A program made the position numbers and the translations under genes. From the NCBI GenBank assembly GCA_950097015.1, contig CATNEN010000005.1, forward strand, positions 3,091,501 through 3,155,500: a DNA stretch of 64,000 nucleotides, read 5' to 3'. The DNA comes from Macrostomum hystrix. Lineage: Eukaryota > Platyhelminthes > Macrostomidae. Of this stretch, positions 21,901-29,182 are shown in pieces; within the stretch, counting starts at the first letter, position 1; each line of letters opens with the position of its first letter. Under the pieces are notes generated by a model. It saw only the letters and a program-made list of their open reading frames with translations, had not been told where the DNA came from and did no database searches.

Positions 21901-22992
21901 CCGATCGATAACGGATTATGACCGATCGATAATAAATTATGACCGATCGATAATGGATTATGACCGATCGATAATGGATTTTAGCCGATCGATAAGGGAT
22001 TATGACCGATCGATAATGGATTTTAGCCGATCGATTATGAGTTTTGTAGCCGATCGATTATGGATTGTAGCCGATCGATAATGGATTATACCCAACCGAT
22101 AATGGAACATAACCGATCGATAATGGATTGTAGCCGATCGATAGTGGATCATAGCCGATTGATAATGGATTATAACCTATCGATAACGGATCATAACCAA
22201 TCGCCAATGGATTATAACCAATCGATATGATCCATTTTTACAAAGAATCGATCATGGATTGTAGCCGATCGATTTTGAATTGTAGCCGATCGATTATGGA
22301 TTGTAGCCGATCGATAATCAAGCGGAGAGAAGTGCAAACTGTTCGAAAATGTCAGGCAAGCACCTTATCAATTGCCGCAAATTTTCTAAATAAAAGAAGA
22401 CTCGAACAAGGAGAAAACTGTCACATGTTCTGTCTTAAGCAGTTGCAGCATATTGAGTAGATTAGAAGATTGCTTTTATAGGACACAATCAATTCTACAG
22501 CAAAATAATTGTTTTATTCCATCAATATGCCATATATGTATGGTACCATATTTTAGACAGAAAGTCATGCTAAACATATTGAATTATAGATTCTAGCTGT
22601 TGTATAACATTTTTATACGGCTCTTTAAATTTACTCAAACCCTCACTACTCCAGTTGATTTGCTGATTGTAAAAGAATTTACATTTTTCTGAAAATTCCC
22701 GACCCTATATCTGCGCTGAAAAATGCCAAATGCTACCAAATAATACAGTTTTTTAAATCTATTCAACTTAAATCTACACTGCTCATTTACTGCACCAGGT
22801 TGCATTATTGATCAGATATTGTTGCAGATGAGTCGAAAAAACTGCTCAATTGTAAAAAACCCTGAACAAAGCATTGCGAAGATAATTTTTAATTTCTAAT
22901 AGCTTAATAAGAGAAATCTATCCTATCTACTTCTGCAACACACTATTATAAGTAGCATTGTAATAATATTTTCACTTCTCTCCACAGGCTAG
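808..22992 (+). CDS. mbl: Muscleblind-like splicing regulator (multi-exon gene)
   Basis: Muscleblind proteins are nuclear and cytoplasmic RNA-binding proteins that control alternative splicing, polyadenylation and mRNA localisation by binding YGCY motifs. The model has coding exons 808-999, 1997-2164, 10545-10871, 15864-16016 and 21344-21518, and a last exon starting at 22988 where the stop codon is completed at once (22990-22992). All junctions are GT-AG; the first five exons keep phase 0 until the last splice (phase 1), giving about 339 residues. Two CCCH fingers are encoded by exons 1-2, followed by Ala, Pro and Gln tracts and a KRKITEL segment where MBNL proteins carry KRPALEK. There is no second finger pair, as in fly and worm proteins. 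The introns are large and filled with tandem arrays. The family call is secure; the 3' end of the model is less so. Confidence 0.85.
1065..1945 (+). repeat. 23-bp minisatellite filling mbl intron 1
   Basis: About 38 copies of a 23-bp unit (core CCCTGAAGCATCGCTTGTCA) fill nearly all of the 997-bp intron between the two zinc-finger exons (1000-1996). Most copies carry CGCT, which fits the YGCY motif bound by muscleblind proteins, on the transcribed strand. Copies vary at C/T and A/G positions. The array stops about 50 bp before the exon 2 acceptor. Confidence 0.95.
1997..2164 (+). CDS. mbl: mbl coding exon 2: second CCCH zinc finger
   Basis: Encodes 56 residues starting GKCQRQEPPCKYLHPPQHL and continuing through the conserved NGRNNL block to PLTA. 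The acceptor is AAACAG and the donor is GTGAGT. Finger 2 reads C-X7-C-X6-C-X3-H; vertebrate MBNL finger 2 has four residues between the second and third cysteines (CSRENC), so this protein has two extra residues there. Confidence 0.92.
2365..3165 (+). repeat. 34-bp pyrimidine-rich minisatellite in mbl intron 2
   Basis: About 23 copies of a 34-bp unit with the core TGTATCTACTCTACCATCT. Because 34 is not a multiple of 3, all three forward frames stay open with a 34-residue period; these ORFs are artefacts. The array lies between exon 2 and a duplicated copy of the end of exon 2. The same unit reappears at 5745-6285. Confidence 0.95.
3181..3440 (+). pseudogene. Duplicated copy of the end of mbl exon 2 and its intron
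   Basis: The sequence at 3194-3250 repeats the end of exon 2 (GGGACAATTTCTGCCACTA, then the donor GTGAGT) and the start of the following intron. Sequence at about 3330-3435 matches about 2250-2345 with mismatches. The duplicate keeps the reading frame text GQFLPL and a donor, but lacks the finger sequence and has no clear acceptor. It is either an inert duplication remnant or a source of an alternative mini-exon. Confidence 0.6.
3790..4340 (+). repeat. 33-bp minisatellite in mbl intron 2
   Basis: About 14 copies of a 33-bp unit made of GATTCAGG-type submotifs (GATTCAGGAAGGATTCAGG is part of the unit). It is preceded at 3765-3850 by looser GATTC-rich sequence that looks like the seed. It reads as an 11-residue periodic ORF, which is not credible as protein. 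3441-3789 upstream is unremarkable intron. Confidence 0.92.
4341..4780. other. Intronic sequence, no gene seen
   Basis: Unique AT-rich DNA in mbl intron 2. No exon, RNA gene or repeat is recognised. Confidence 0.5.
4781..5062 (+). repeat. 16-bp purine-rich minisatellite
   Basis: About 17 copies of GAGACGAGACAGGGGA with a few variants. One strand is nearly free of T. It yields long ORFs on both strands because of periodicity. It lies inside mbl intron 2. Confidence 0.93.
5063..5744. other. Intronic sequence, no gene seen
   Basis: Unique sequence of mbl intron 2 between two arrays. No conserved coding segment, tRNA-like fold or mobile-element end is evident. Confidence 0.5.
5745..6285 (+). 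repeat. Second block of the 34-bp minisatellite family
   Basis: About 16 copies of a 34-bp unit (TGTATCTACTCTACCATCT core) that is the same family as the array at 2365-3165. Here most copies have CTACTAAAT in place of CTGCCCACT. The two blocks are separated by about 2.6 kb of other sequence, so the unit has been dispersed or the array split. Confidence 0.93.
6810..8530 (+). repeat. 22-bp minisatellite, 1.7 kb
   Basis: About 78 copies of a 22-bp unit of the form AATGAGACAGGAATCTCAGG plus two bases. Variants such as CATAGG for CAGGGG are grouped into blocks. A longer composite block containing GGAGATAAGAGTCTCAGGGG recurs near 7335, 7690 and 8285, showing higher-order duplication. It shares GAATCTCAGGGG with the array at 11015-11725 and GAATCTCATAGG with the array at 57440-59180. 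It lies in mbl intron 2. Confidence 0.95.
8541..9284. other. Intronic sequence, no gene seen
   Basis: Unique AT-rich sequence in mbl intron 2, with a short GAGAGA run near 8900. Small ORFs here have no recognisable similarity. Confidence 0.5.
9285..10530 (+). repeat. 14-bp / 28-bp higher-order purine-rich array
   Basis: The left part (9285-9628) is a 14-bp monomer AGCGGAGAGAGATT. The right part is a 28-bp dimer that alternates AGCGGACAGAGATT with AGGGGAGTGATATT. This is a two-level array of the kind seen in satellites. The top strand is strongly purine-rich. The array runs to within about 20 bp of the acceptor of mbl exon 3. Confidence 0.95.
10545..10871 (+). CDS. mbl: mbl coding exon 3: Ala/Pro-rich linker
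   Basis: Encodes 109 residues, phase 0 at both ends, from TCPNSCIPNQPWLQ to NLKLDTTD. It includes a run of nine alanines, a run of ten prolines and a PQ repeat. Muscleblind proteins carry a similar Ala/Pro linker after the first finger pair. The acceptor is GGGGGCACAG, preceded by the purine-rich array instead of a polypyrimidine tract. The donor is GTGAGT at 10872. KLDTTD resembles the KLMRTD block that precedes fingers 3-4 in MBNL1, but no such fingers follow here. Confidence 0.82.
11015..11725 (+). repeat. 22-bp purine-rich minisatellite in mbl intron 3
   Basis: About 32 copies of a unit containing GAGATAAGAATCTCAGGGG, with several one- to two-base length variants. It shares the GAATCTCAGGGG submotif with the array at 6810-8530. 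Confidence 0.93.
11726..12389. other. Intronic sequence, no gene seen
   Basis: Unique sequence of mbl intron 3. Small ORFs on both strands have no recognised domain. A weak acceptor and donor pair around 11947-12030 could bracket a cryptic exon, but nothing supports its use. Confidence 0.4.
12390..14125 (+). repeat. 60-bp minisatellite with exact period and higher-order structure
   Basis: About 29 copies of a pyrimidine-rich 60-bp unit (includes CCCTTTTATCAACCCGCTT). From about 12420 to 14120 there is essentially no insertion or deletion; every copy keeps exactly 60 bp. Marker variants recur in blocks: the copies at 12481 and 12541 reappear at 13021 and 13081, and again in part at 13381-13441. 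This shows duplication of multi-unit blocks. The 20-residue periodic ORF is a by-product. Confidence 0.96.
14126..14907. other. Intronic sequence with an 11-bp perfect hairpin
   Basis: Unique sequence of mbl intron 3. At 14414-14424 and 14435-14445 the arms CTGTGACTGCT and AGCAGTCACAG pair perfectly around a 10-base loop. No other feature is seen. Confidence 0.5.
14908..15545 (+). repeat. 42-bp minisatellite, two interleaved unit types
   Basis: About 15 copies of a 42-bp unit containing GGCCAGCACCCCACACC. Two unit types alternate irregularly: one with CACCACCTCTCGCTC and one with AACCACCTCACACTC, with further TTTTAGG, TGTTAGG and TGTTGGG variants. Because 42 is a multiple of 3, two frames on each strand stay open for over 200 codons; none is credible as protein. 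It lies in mbl intron 3, about 320 bp before exon 4. Confidence 0.95.
15864..16016 (+). CDS. mbl: mbl coding exon 4: basic and Gln-rich segment
   Basis: Encodes 51 residues starting NYSLMAAAATNPVQ, with AAKKRKITEL followed by a nine-glutamine run and FLLPM. The acceptor is AAAATTAG and the donor is GTATTT. The position and basic KKRK cluster correspond to the LPKRPALEK nuclear-localisation region of MBNL proteins. Phase 0 at both ends. The upstream intron end is pyrimidine-poor close to the AG, so the acceptor is plausible but not certain. Confidence 0.7.
16017..16933. other. Intronic sequence, no gene seen
   Basis: AT-rich sequence of mbl intron 4. No exon or repeat is recognised. A 76-codon ORF at 16537 has no similarity that I recognise. 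Confidence 0.45.
16934..17510 (+). repeat. 12-/16-bp minisatellite
   Basis: Tandem TGTCTGTATAAC (12 bp), interrupted at intervals by TCAC to give TGTCTGTATAACTCAC (16 bp). The mix gives 28- and 40-bp higher-order periods. There are about 45 monomers, in mbl intron 4. Confidence 0.95.
18085..18330 (+). mobile_element. tRNA-derived SINE
   Basis: The left end has an A-box-like TAGCCAAGAGG and a B-box GGTTCGATTCC spaced as in a tRNA gene, with GACTTAAAGGTC between. It is followed by a central body including TTGTGTCCATTTGCAAGACA and TTAAATGGGAACCAGC, which resembles the conserved central region of several animal SINE families. No full tRNA cloverleaf forms, so it is a SINE and not a tRNA gene. 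The 3' boundary and target duplication are not resolved; similarity may run to about 18400. Confidence 0.65.
18331..19126. other. Intronic sequence, no gene seen
   Basis: Sequence of mbl intron 4 between the SINE and the 20-bp array. A 90-codon ORF on the minus strand (18651-18923) has no recognised domain. Confidence 0.45.
19127..20205 (+). repeat. 20-bp minisatellite with exact period, 54 copies
   Basis: About 54 copies of GAATGGGATCTAGAAGTTGA in perfect 20-bp register for more than 1 kb. Only a handful of variants occur (GGATCCAGAAGCACA near 19200 and again near 19800; GGATCTACAAG; AGCTGA). The recurrence of the CCAGAAGCACA variant 600 bp apart indicates block duplication. It lies in mbl intron 4. 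Confidence 0.96.
20206..21343. other. Intronic sequence, no gene seen
   Basis: End of mbl intron 4. A GC-richer patch at 20270-20510 includes an imperfect hairpin (GGCTGCGGGT near 20276 with ACCGCAGCC near 20312). ORFs on both strands have no recognised domain; the patch could be an unidentified mobile element. Confidence 0.4.
21344..21518 (+). CDS. mbl: mbl coding exon 5
   Basis: Encodes 58 codons plus one base, from CLPAGFPGGKRAAVADAKSG to GGAFITTS, with IPVYQPGAVSYQQQLATAFQ in between. The acceptor is ATCACGCAG and the donor is a perfect GTAAGT. If unspliced, the frame runs on to 21688 as a short alternative tail. Splicing to 22988 gives TGC then TAG, a C-terminus of TTSC. Confidence 0.8.
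21868..22320 (+). repeat. 20-bp array with CGATCG palindromes
   Basis: About 22 diverged copies of a 20-bp unit containing CCGATCGATAATGGATTATGA or close variants. Each copy has the palindrome CGATCG or ATCGAT. Divergence is higher than in the other arrays. A few related copies recur at about 23625-23690. It lies in mbl intron 5. Confidence 0.88.
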
Positions 22993-24115
22993 AGAAAATC
23001 GACGGATGACAACAAAGCCGGGGCGTGCGATTGCACAGTTCGATGTGCAGCCAATATATAGCTGCCTCTATATATAGCTGTCCATGTTGTTGTATTTACT
23101 ATATTTTCTGCCCCAATATATTATTATTAATGTTCTTAATATTGTTTGTTACTCTACAGATGTACGCGTTATCTATTTGTGTTTTAGACGTTTCTTCTTT
23201 CGTCATTCGGTTCAGTAAAACATATTATTGTATTTTCATACTACTCCGGATAGAAATACGTATTGTACTGGTAATGAGTCACCATTTATTTGCGTACTTA
23301 ATTGAAGAATATGCTTTGTAAACTTTTGCTTGCTTTTTCAAATCGTAGGGCTTAACACACGTCTGCAAGATTTCAAAATAGGACGATTGGATTGCTTTCA
23401 TAATTGATTGTCATTTTTACAAGCAGGATTTTTGTTCGGAGCAATATCGCGGCGCATGTACTTGTTCACATAGCAATTCGCTTTCTGCATCCAGCTTTTC
23501 ATTCTTGTCATCTGTTTTGGATTTATCGATGCTCAACCAAATGGGCCTCAAAATCAACGCGTGATGTTGATTTGAATTCACGAGTAAATCTAAGAATCTA
23601 GGTTTTACCTCATGGGTGACAAAACCGATCGATAATCCAACATATTGGAAAAATTGATCAATAGTAGTAACAAGCGATCGATATTGGGTATTTTTTTAAA
23701 CTGGTTAATTACAATCGAACAATACAGGCTTACAGGCATCTACGAGAGTAGGTAGAACTATTAGCTATGAATAGTAATGCACTGAGATCATATTATCACA
23801 GCTTTGCATCAGCTTAATTGCCACAGCTAAATGAATATTCCGTTCAAGAAGTTTGTTTTGATTGCGTCCGTATAATGCAATTTTAGTCAAGAAGAAAACC
23901 GTTAGCAAGTGCGATCAAATATGCATCATTGTATGCTAAAATCATTCGATTTTTGTTCTTCTTTTCGCCTTTTTTATTAAATCCAGTTTTTTATGGTTTG
24001 TCTCTAGCTTCGAACGAAATCAATAGAAACGAGCGTTAGATCCATTTTCTGTGATCCAGCTTGGCTCTATTGTAACCAATCCTATAGTTTTTTACAAAAT
24101 GATCTCAGTGCGTGA
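22988..24115 (+). other. Putative last mbl exon and 3' UTR
   Basis: The acceptor TCTCTCCACAG precedes GCTAG. With the one base carried over from exon 5 this gives TGC-TAG, so the exon is almost wholly 3' UTR. The sequence is AT-rich, as expected for a UTR. No single poly(A) signal can be chosen; AATAAA at 24705-24710 is one candidate if the UTR spans the next array. Confidence 0.4.
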
Positions 24116-24585
24116 CAACCAACATCACTCCAAAACCAACCTAAATCGACGAAAAACAACCTTAATCCACGACAAACAACCTCCCTCCACAAACAACCTC
24201 ACGCCACGAGAACGAACCTCCCTCCACAAACAACCTCACGCCACGACAACGAACCTCACTTCACGACAAACAATTTCACTCCCCGACAAACAACCTAAAT
24301 CCACGACAAGCAACCTCACTCCACAACCAACCTCAATCCACGAAAACAAACCTCACTTCACGACAAACAACCTAAATCCACGACAAGCAACCTCACTCCA
24401 CAACCAACCTTACTCCACGACAACCAACCTCACTCCACGACAAACAACCTCACTCCACGACAAACAACCTCACTCCACGACAAACAACCTCACTCCACGA
24501 CAAACAACCTCACTTCACGACAAACAACCTCACTCCACGACAACGAACCTCACTTCACGACAACCAACCTCACTTCACCGGAACA
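24116..24585 (+). repeat. 20-bp minisatellite (CAACCTCACTCCACGACAAA)
   Basis: About 23 copies of a 20-bp unit, most uniform between 24400 and 24560. It is the reason for a 207-codon periodic ORF that is not credible as a gene. It lies beyond, or within, the mbl 3' UTR. Confidence 0.92.
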
Positions 24586-24590
24586 TGCAG

Positions 24591-25162
24591 TTCAAATTCC
24601 ACAATATCCAACTATACCACACGAAAATAATTCCTAGCAACAGTTCCCTCTGTCTAATTAAAGTTGTTACCTAGACAAAAACCACCACAAAAAACAATTG
24701 TTACAATAAAAAGCCAACTTGATTGTTGATGTTCGGTGAATATTATAAAATAGTTTTCTGCTAATTAAATTCTGCTTTTGCCTCTCCTTTGTGTGTGTAA
24801 GCTTGTGTGAGCTTAAACATGCCTAAATAATATTGTGAGATTGTTCGATTGTATTATGCTCGTAAACTATTCGACTTTCGTGCATCGGTGTTTATCAAGT
24901 GCTCTAACATTGTAACTGTTTTGACTAAAATGCCCACCACGAAATTCACTAACCACAGTACTCGTAAATGGTGTAGACACAAATTTCATTATGCCTAATT
25001 TTATTTCCAGCGGTACAAAAGTAAATACTAATGTTGTAACTATCGAAAATTTAGTGTTCTGCAAAACGAATAAAAAGTATTGCAATTGCCTTGCTCCTTT
25101 ATCTCTCTGAACTCTAATGGGCAGCTAAATCAGATAGTAAATAAGTAACTATTAAGGATTAA
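24591..25162. other. Intergenic sequence, no gene seen
   Basis: AT-rich unique DNA. Contains AATAAA at 24705-24710, a possible poly(A) signal for the plus-strand gene upstream. Confidence 0.4.
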
Positions 25163-25520
25163 CTTTAGTGGGAAGACTATTTGAGCAGTAAGCCAAATGA
25201 GCAGACTATTTGAGCAGTAAGCCAAATGAGCAGACTATTTGAGTAGTAAGCCAAATGAGCAGACTATTTGAGCAGTAAGCCAGAGCAGACTATTTGAGCA
25301 GTAAGCCAAATGAGCAGACTATTTGAGCAGTAAGCCAAATGAGCAGACTATTTGAGCAGTAAGCCAAATGAGCAGACTATTTGAGCAGTAAGCCAAATGA
25401 GCAGACTATTTGAGCAGTAAGCCAAATGAGCAGACTATTTGAGCAGTAAGCCAAATGAGCAGACTATTTGAGCAGTAAGCCAAATGAGCAGTGAGTTGAA
25501 GACAGACCATTTGAGCAGTA
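25163..25520 (+). repeat. 29-bp minisatellite
   Basis: About 12 copies of a 29-bp unit with the core TTTGAGCAGTAAGCCAAATG. One copy near 25280 has an internal deletion. Confidence 0.94.
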
Positions 25521-26458
25521 ACTTGAATGAGGCAAAAGGCAATATAGGCTTTGCGAGTTGGCTAGACAATTTTTTAGGCCAGGTACTGACGTACTGTCTC
25601 AGGACCTATATTATTAGACTGTCTCAGTCCTATTACTATGTCGATCAAGGATAGTAACAGTGATGACAGTGCCAATTAACACATAAACAAGCTTTTATAC
25701 TACTGAAAAATGTAATACTTCGTTGTGTCATTACTTGCCCCTTCTCTCTGTGCTTGTTTACGCTCGCGCGCCGTCTTTATTGTACTTTCTCCTCCCTCCC
25801 TCTATCGGTTTAACTTCTTAGCTAACCTTCACTTCTCTTTCCTTTCCCTCGTCTCTGATTGGCTAGCTGCTCATCTCTCTTTCCTCACCCCTTCTTTTCA
25901 ACTCTTACCCTCTGGCCCTCCTTATCTCTTAGTTAATATATTTAATTCTCGGACTAAATGCCCAGCCTTTTTCAATTCGTTCAGATCCGTTATCACTGAC
26001 TCTTATTGTGAAGACTGAACTTACGCTCGTATTTTAGGAAGACCGAAAGGTTTCACGTAAGGTTTTGGATTAGCTTTTTTAATTCACACAGACTTTTCAT
26101 ATTCATAGAAGTCATTTCTAATCACGATCTATCTGCTTCGCCTCGGCCAAACACGCATCATCAGTCATTCTATAAGCCAAAGAAACAAATCTGGGGATGT
26201 TATATTTTACTTAATCCGCGATTTGGCCCCAGCTTTCTGTAGCCATGGATGAATAATATAACATTAACGCCCACAAAGAATGGGTATCAATTTTATTGAC
26301 ACGGCGCCTTTGACACGGTTCGGCAAATGTCCATTCGTTTGCAAAGATGGATCATATACACACTAATTGTACAATTAACTGTACCCCCAAATTTTAGACA
26401 GACGAGCAATCCCGAAGAAGCTTTCCATAGCCTCTGTCTTATTATCGAATTATTATAC
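25521..26458. other. Intergenic sequence; right part may belong to a decayed minus-strand coding unit
   Basis: No gene is recognised. The last 60 bases before the LTR continue the minus-strand remnant found on the other side of the retrotransposon at 32120-32480. Confidence 0.4.
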
Positions 26459-26658
26459 TGTAGTCTGGCTTGTTGATGCGCGTGTACTTAGATGTGCACC
26501 CGCGGCTTGTTTGGGGTGGGGGGGTTTAGCTGCTGCAGCGTGCGTTCGCTTAGGGTGGTTGCACCCACCCCAACTTTGCCGTTAAATATATTCGCGTGAG
26601 CCAGTGAGGGCTCCTGGGCGTGATTGTTATGTTCTACAACTTAACCCACGGTCTTACA
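26459..26658 (+). repeat. 5' LTR
   Basis: Begins TGTAGTCTGG and ends GTCTTACA; preceded by the ATAC target duplication and followed by the leucine-tRNA primer-binding site. Matches 31917-32115. Confidence 0.95.
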
Positions 26659-26678
26659 CTGGTGGCAGCGGTCTCACT

Positions 26679-27353
26679 ATGGCCAAATCAGAGCAAGCCA
26701 GTCTATTGCCTTCAAAGTTTAGCGGCGACTCCAACGTGAGAACGTGGCTCAGCACGTTTGAGGACTTTGCCGACGACTGCGAATGGGACGACAAGAAGAA
26801 GGCAAAGAAGCTGAGACTGCTAGTGACAGGAGAAGCACAAATCTTCGTCTGGGAGCAGCCGGAAGACGTGTCAGCCAGCTATGAAAAGCTGAAGGAGAAG
26901 CTGATCGAGTGCTTCGGCAATAGTCTAAGCTGCTACAGAGCAATTGAGGACTTTGAAGAGCGTAAGCGACAGCCTAACGAGTCGCTGAGGGAGCTGGACT
27001 ACAGCCTGAAGCTTCTCCACCTTCGGGCCCGCCCGGACGACTCCGTGGCGGCTCGGGAAAAGGACGTGAAGTTTCGCCTGATGCGCCTCCTGCCATCTGC
27101 CGTGCGAGATGCGCTGTTGAAGGACCAGGACGTGGACTCGTGTTCGCTGGCCGCCATCGTCGACAGAGCTGCGCGGCTTGAGCTGGTGAGCCATGCGACT
27201 ACAGCCTCATCAGCTGCGATGTCAGTGGAAGACAGACGACTGAGCCAGCTGGAGCAGCAGATGCAGCAGCTGACAGCAAGCGTGCGAACGGGACCACCCG
27301 AGACAGGCGTCAGAAGGGACCCATTAAGTGCTTCAGCTGGGTCACATCGCTAG
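26679..27353 (+). CDS. Gag polyprotein of the Gypsy element, C-terminus frameshifted
   Basis: The most likely start is the ATG at 26679 (MAKSEQASLLPSKFSGD), 20 bases after the LTR. The body is a retrotransposon Gag capsid region: FSGDSNVRTWLSTFEDF, then LIECFGN and ESLRELDYSLKLL, where Ty3/Gypsy Gags have similar sequence. The frame stops at 27353 before any zinc knuckle. Downstream in other frames are KCFS with GHIARRC (a shortened knuckle) and CSRCSGKGHSAAVC, a perfect C-X2-C-X4-H-X4-C knuckle near 27396-27437. Gag has therefore lost its nucleocapsid end through a small deletion or deletions. Confidence 0.85.
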   Translation: MAKSEQASLLPSKFSGDSNVRTWLSTFEDFADDCEWDDKKKAKKLRLLVTGEAQIFVWEQPEDVSASYEKLKEKLIECFGNSLSCYRAIEDFEERKRQPNESLRELDYSLKLLHLRARPDDSVAAREKDVKFRLMRLLPSAVRDALLKDQDVDSCSLAAIVDRAARLELVSHATTASSAAMSVEDRRLSQLEQQMQQLTASVRTGPPETGVRRDPLSASAGSHR

Positions 27354-27356
27354 GCG

Positions 27357-29182
27357 ATGCCCAAAGGCGACAGGCAGCCGCTGCAGCCGGTGCTCAGGCA
27401 AAGGTCACTCCGCCGCGGTGTGCCCGACACCAACTGGACAGCCGCAGGGAAACTTCTGAGGGTCGGCAGCCTGGGGCCAGCACCGACCCGCTCAAAAGGG
27501 GCCCTTAGATCAGCGCCTTCAGTCTTCGTGAAGGTGCACTTTGGCAGCGTGTCAGCGCCCGCTCTGCTCGACACCGGCGCGCAAGTTTCGTTGATGGACA
27601 AGTCACTGTTCGACAGATTGCCGTGCAAGATCGACTGCACTGACATCGGTGCGCTGCCGACTGCTGTCGTCGGATCCCGGCTGCGCTGCCTTGGCCTGTC
27701 AGCAGCGGATGTTTCGATCGGCAAGACCATCTGCGTGCGCCATCGCTTCACAGTCGTGGACGGCATCCAGCCCAGCCTGATCATCGGCATGGACTTCATC
27801 GGCAAGGTGTCGCAGGAGATGACCATCGACATAAAAGAAGGCGTCGTTAAGTTTGATAGTACAACTGTGCCTTTCAGCAGCGAGCCGGCTCGAGCAGACT
27901 GTCGCCTGGTACCGAGTGTCCTGGTGGCGCGTGTGGCGGCAACTACGGAGCTGCCCGCCCGCAGCGAGAAGCTGGTGTGGCTCAAGGTGGATTCCAGCGG
28001 CGAGCAGGGAGTCTTCGAGCCGTCTGAGGACTTCGTGAAGTCCACCGCCATCCTGCCGGCCCGCGTGCTGGCGGTCTCAGATGGCTGCCGCATCCCGGTG
28101 AAAATGTGCAACCTGGCAGAGGAGCCCGTGCTGCTGTACGCCAACAAGGCGGTCGAAGGCACGATGACAGACGAGGACAGTCGCCAGGAGGCGGCCCAGG
28201 AGACCCCCGTCGGTTGGAACATCAACGCGGAGACTGAACAGGATGCTGCGAGGCTGCGACAGCTGCTGGAGCGCAACGAGGACCTGTTTGCAAGGCACGA
28301 GTACGACTTGGGCACGACGGCGTTGCTGCAACACCAGATCGAGCTGGTGCCCGGAGCGCGGCCACACCGGCAGGTCCAGCGCAGGCTGCCACTGTCTGTG
28401 CGAAGCCAAGTGGACAAGAAGATCGGCCAGATGCTGGACAGCGGCATCATCGAGCCGTCGACATCGCCATGGGCCAGCAACCTGCTGGTAGTCCGCAAGA
28501 AAGACGGCGACATCAGACTGTGCACGGACTGGCGGCAGCTCAACGCCTGCACCGTCAGGGACGCGTTCCCGCTACCGCACCTGCAGGAGGCCATGGATGC
28601 GCTTGTCGGATGCTCCTGGTTCTCCACCATCGACTGCCGGCAGGGCTACCACCAGGTGGAGGTGGCGGAGGAGGACCGGCACAAGACGGCCTTGTATTCG
28701 ACGCGCGGCCTGATGCAATTCTGCAAGATGGGCTTCGGTATGTGCAACGCCCCGGCGACGTTCCAGCGGCTCATGGAGCTTGTGATGACTTACATCGACG
28801 ACATCATTGTCTTCAGCAGGACGTTCGACAACCACTTAGAGAGGCTGGTGGAAGTTTTCAAGCGGTTGCGAGACGCGGGACTCAAGCTGCACAAGGCCAA
28901 GAGCGCGTTCGGTCATCGCCGGGTGCTGCACCTGGGACACCTGATCAGCGAGCAGGGCATTGCACCGGATCCCGGCAAGGTCGAGGCCATTCGCAGCATG
29001 CCCAGCCCAACAACGACCGAGGAGGTGAAGCAGTTCCTCGGAATTTTGGGGTTCTACCGCCGGCTCATACCAGGCTTCAGCCAGACGGCGAGGGTCCTGC
29101 ATGACGTCAGCGTGAAATCGAGGGACTTTGAGTGGAGCAGCGACTGCGAGCGAGCGTTCCGCGAGTTGAAAGGGGAGTACGA
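27357..29182 (+). CDS. Pol N-terminal part: protease and reverse transcriptase
   Basis: Aspartic protease with active site LLDTGAQVSLMD near 27566. Reverse transcriptase follows: LDSGIIEPSTSPWASNLLVV, DGDIRLCTDWRQLN, FPLPHLQEAMD, FSTIDCRQGYHQV, and the catalytic YIDDIIVFS near 28793. The ORF starts only four bases after the Gag stop, in the same frame, so Pol was probably expressed by frameshift or as a fusion in the active ancestor. About eight to ten residues normally found between the MELV helix and the catalytic box are missing, so the enzyme is probably inactive. After LGFYRRLIPGFSQTA and FRELKG the frame runs into the inserted repeat arm at 29183. Confidence 0.9.

Noticed and set aside
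24051-24674. 207-codon ORF
   Set aside because: Mostly the 20-bp array; no domain.
25725-26018. 97-codon hydrophobic ORF
   Set aside because: Pyrimidine-rich intergenic sequence; no domain and no start context.
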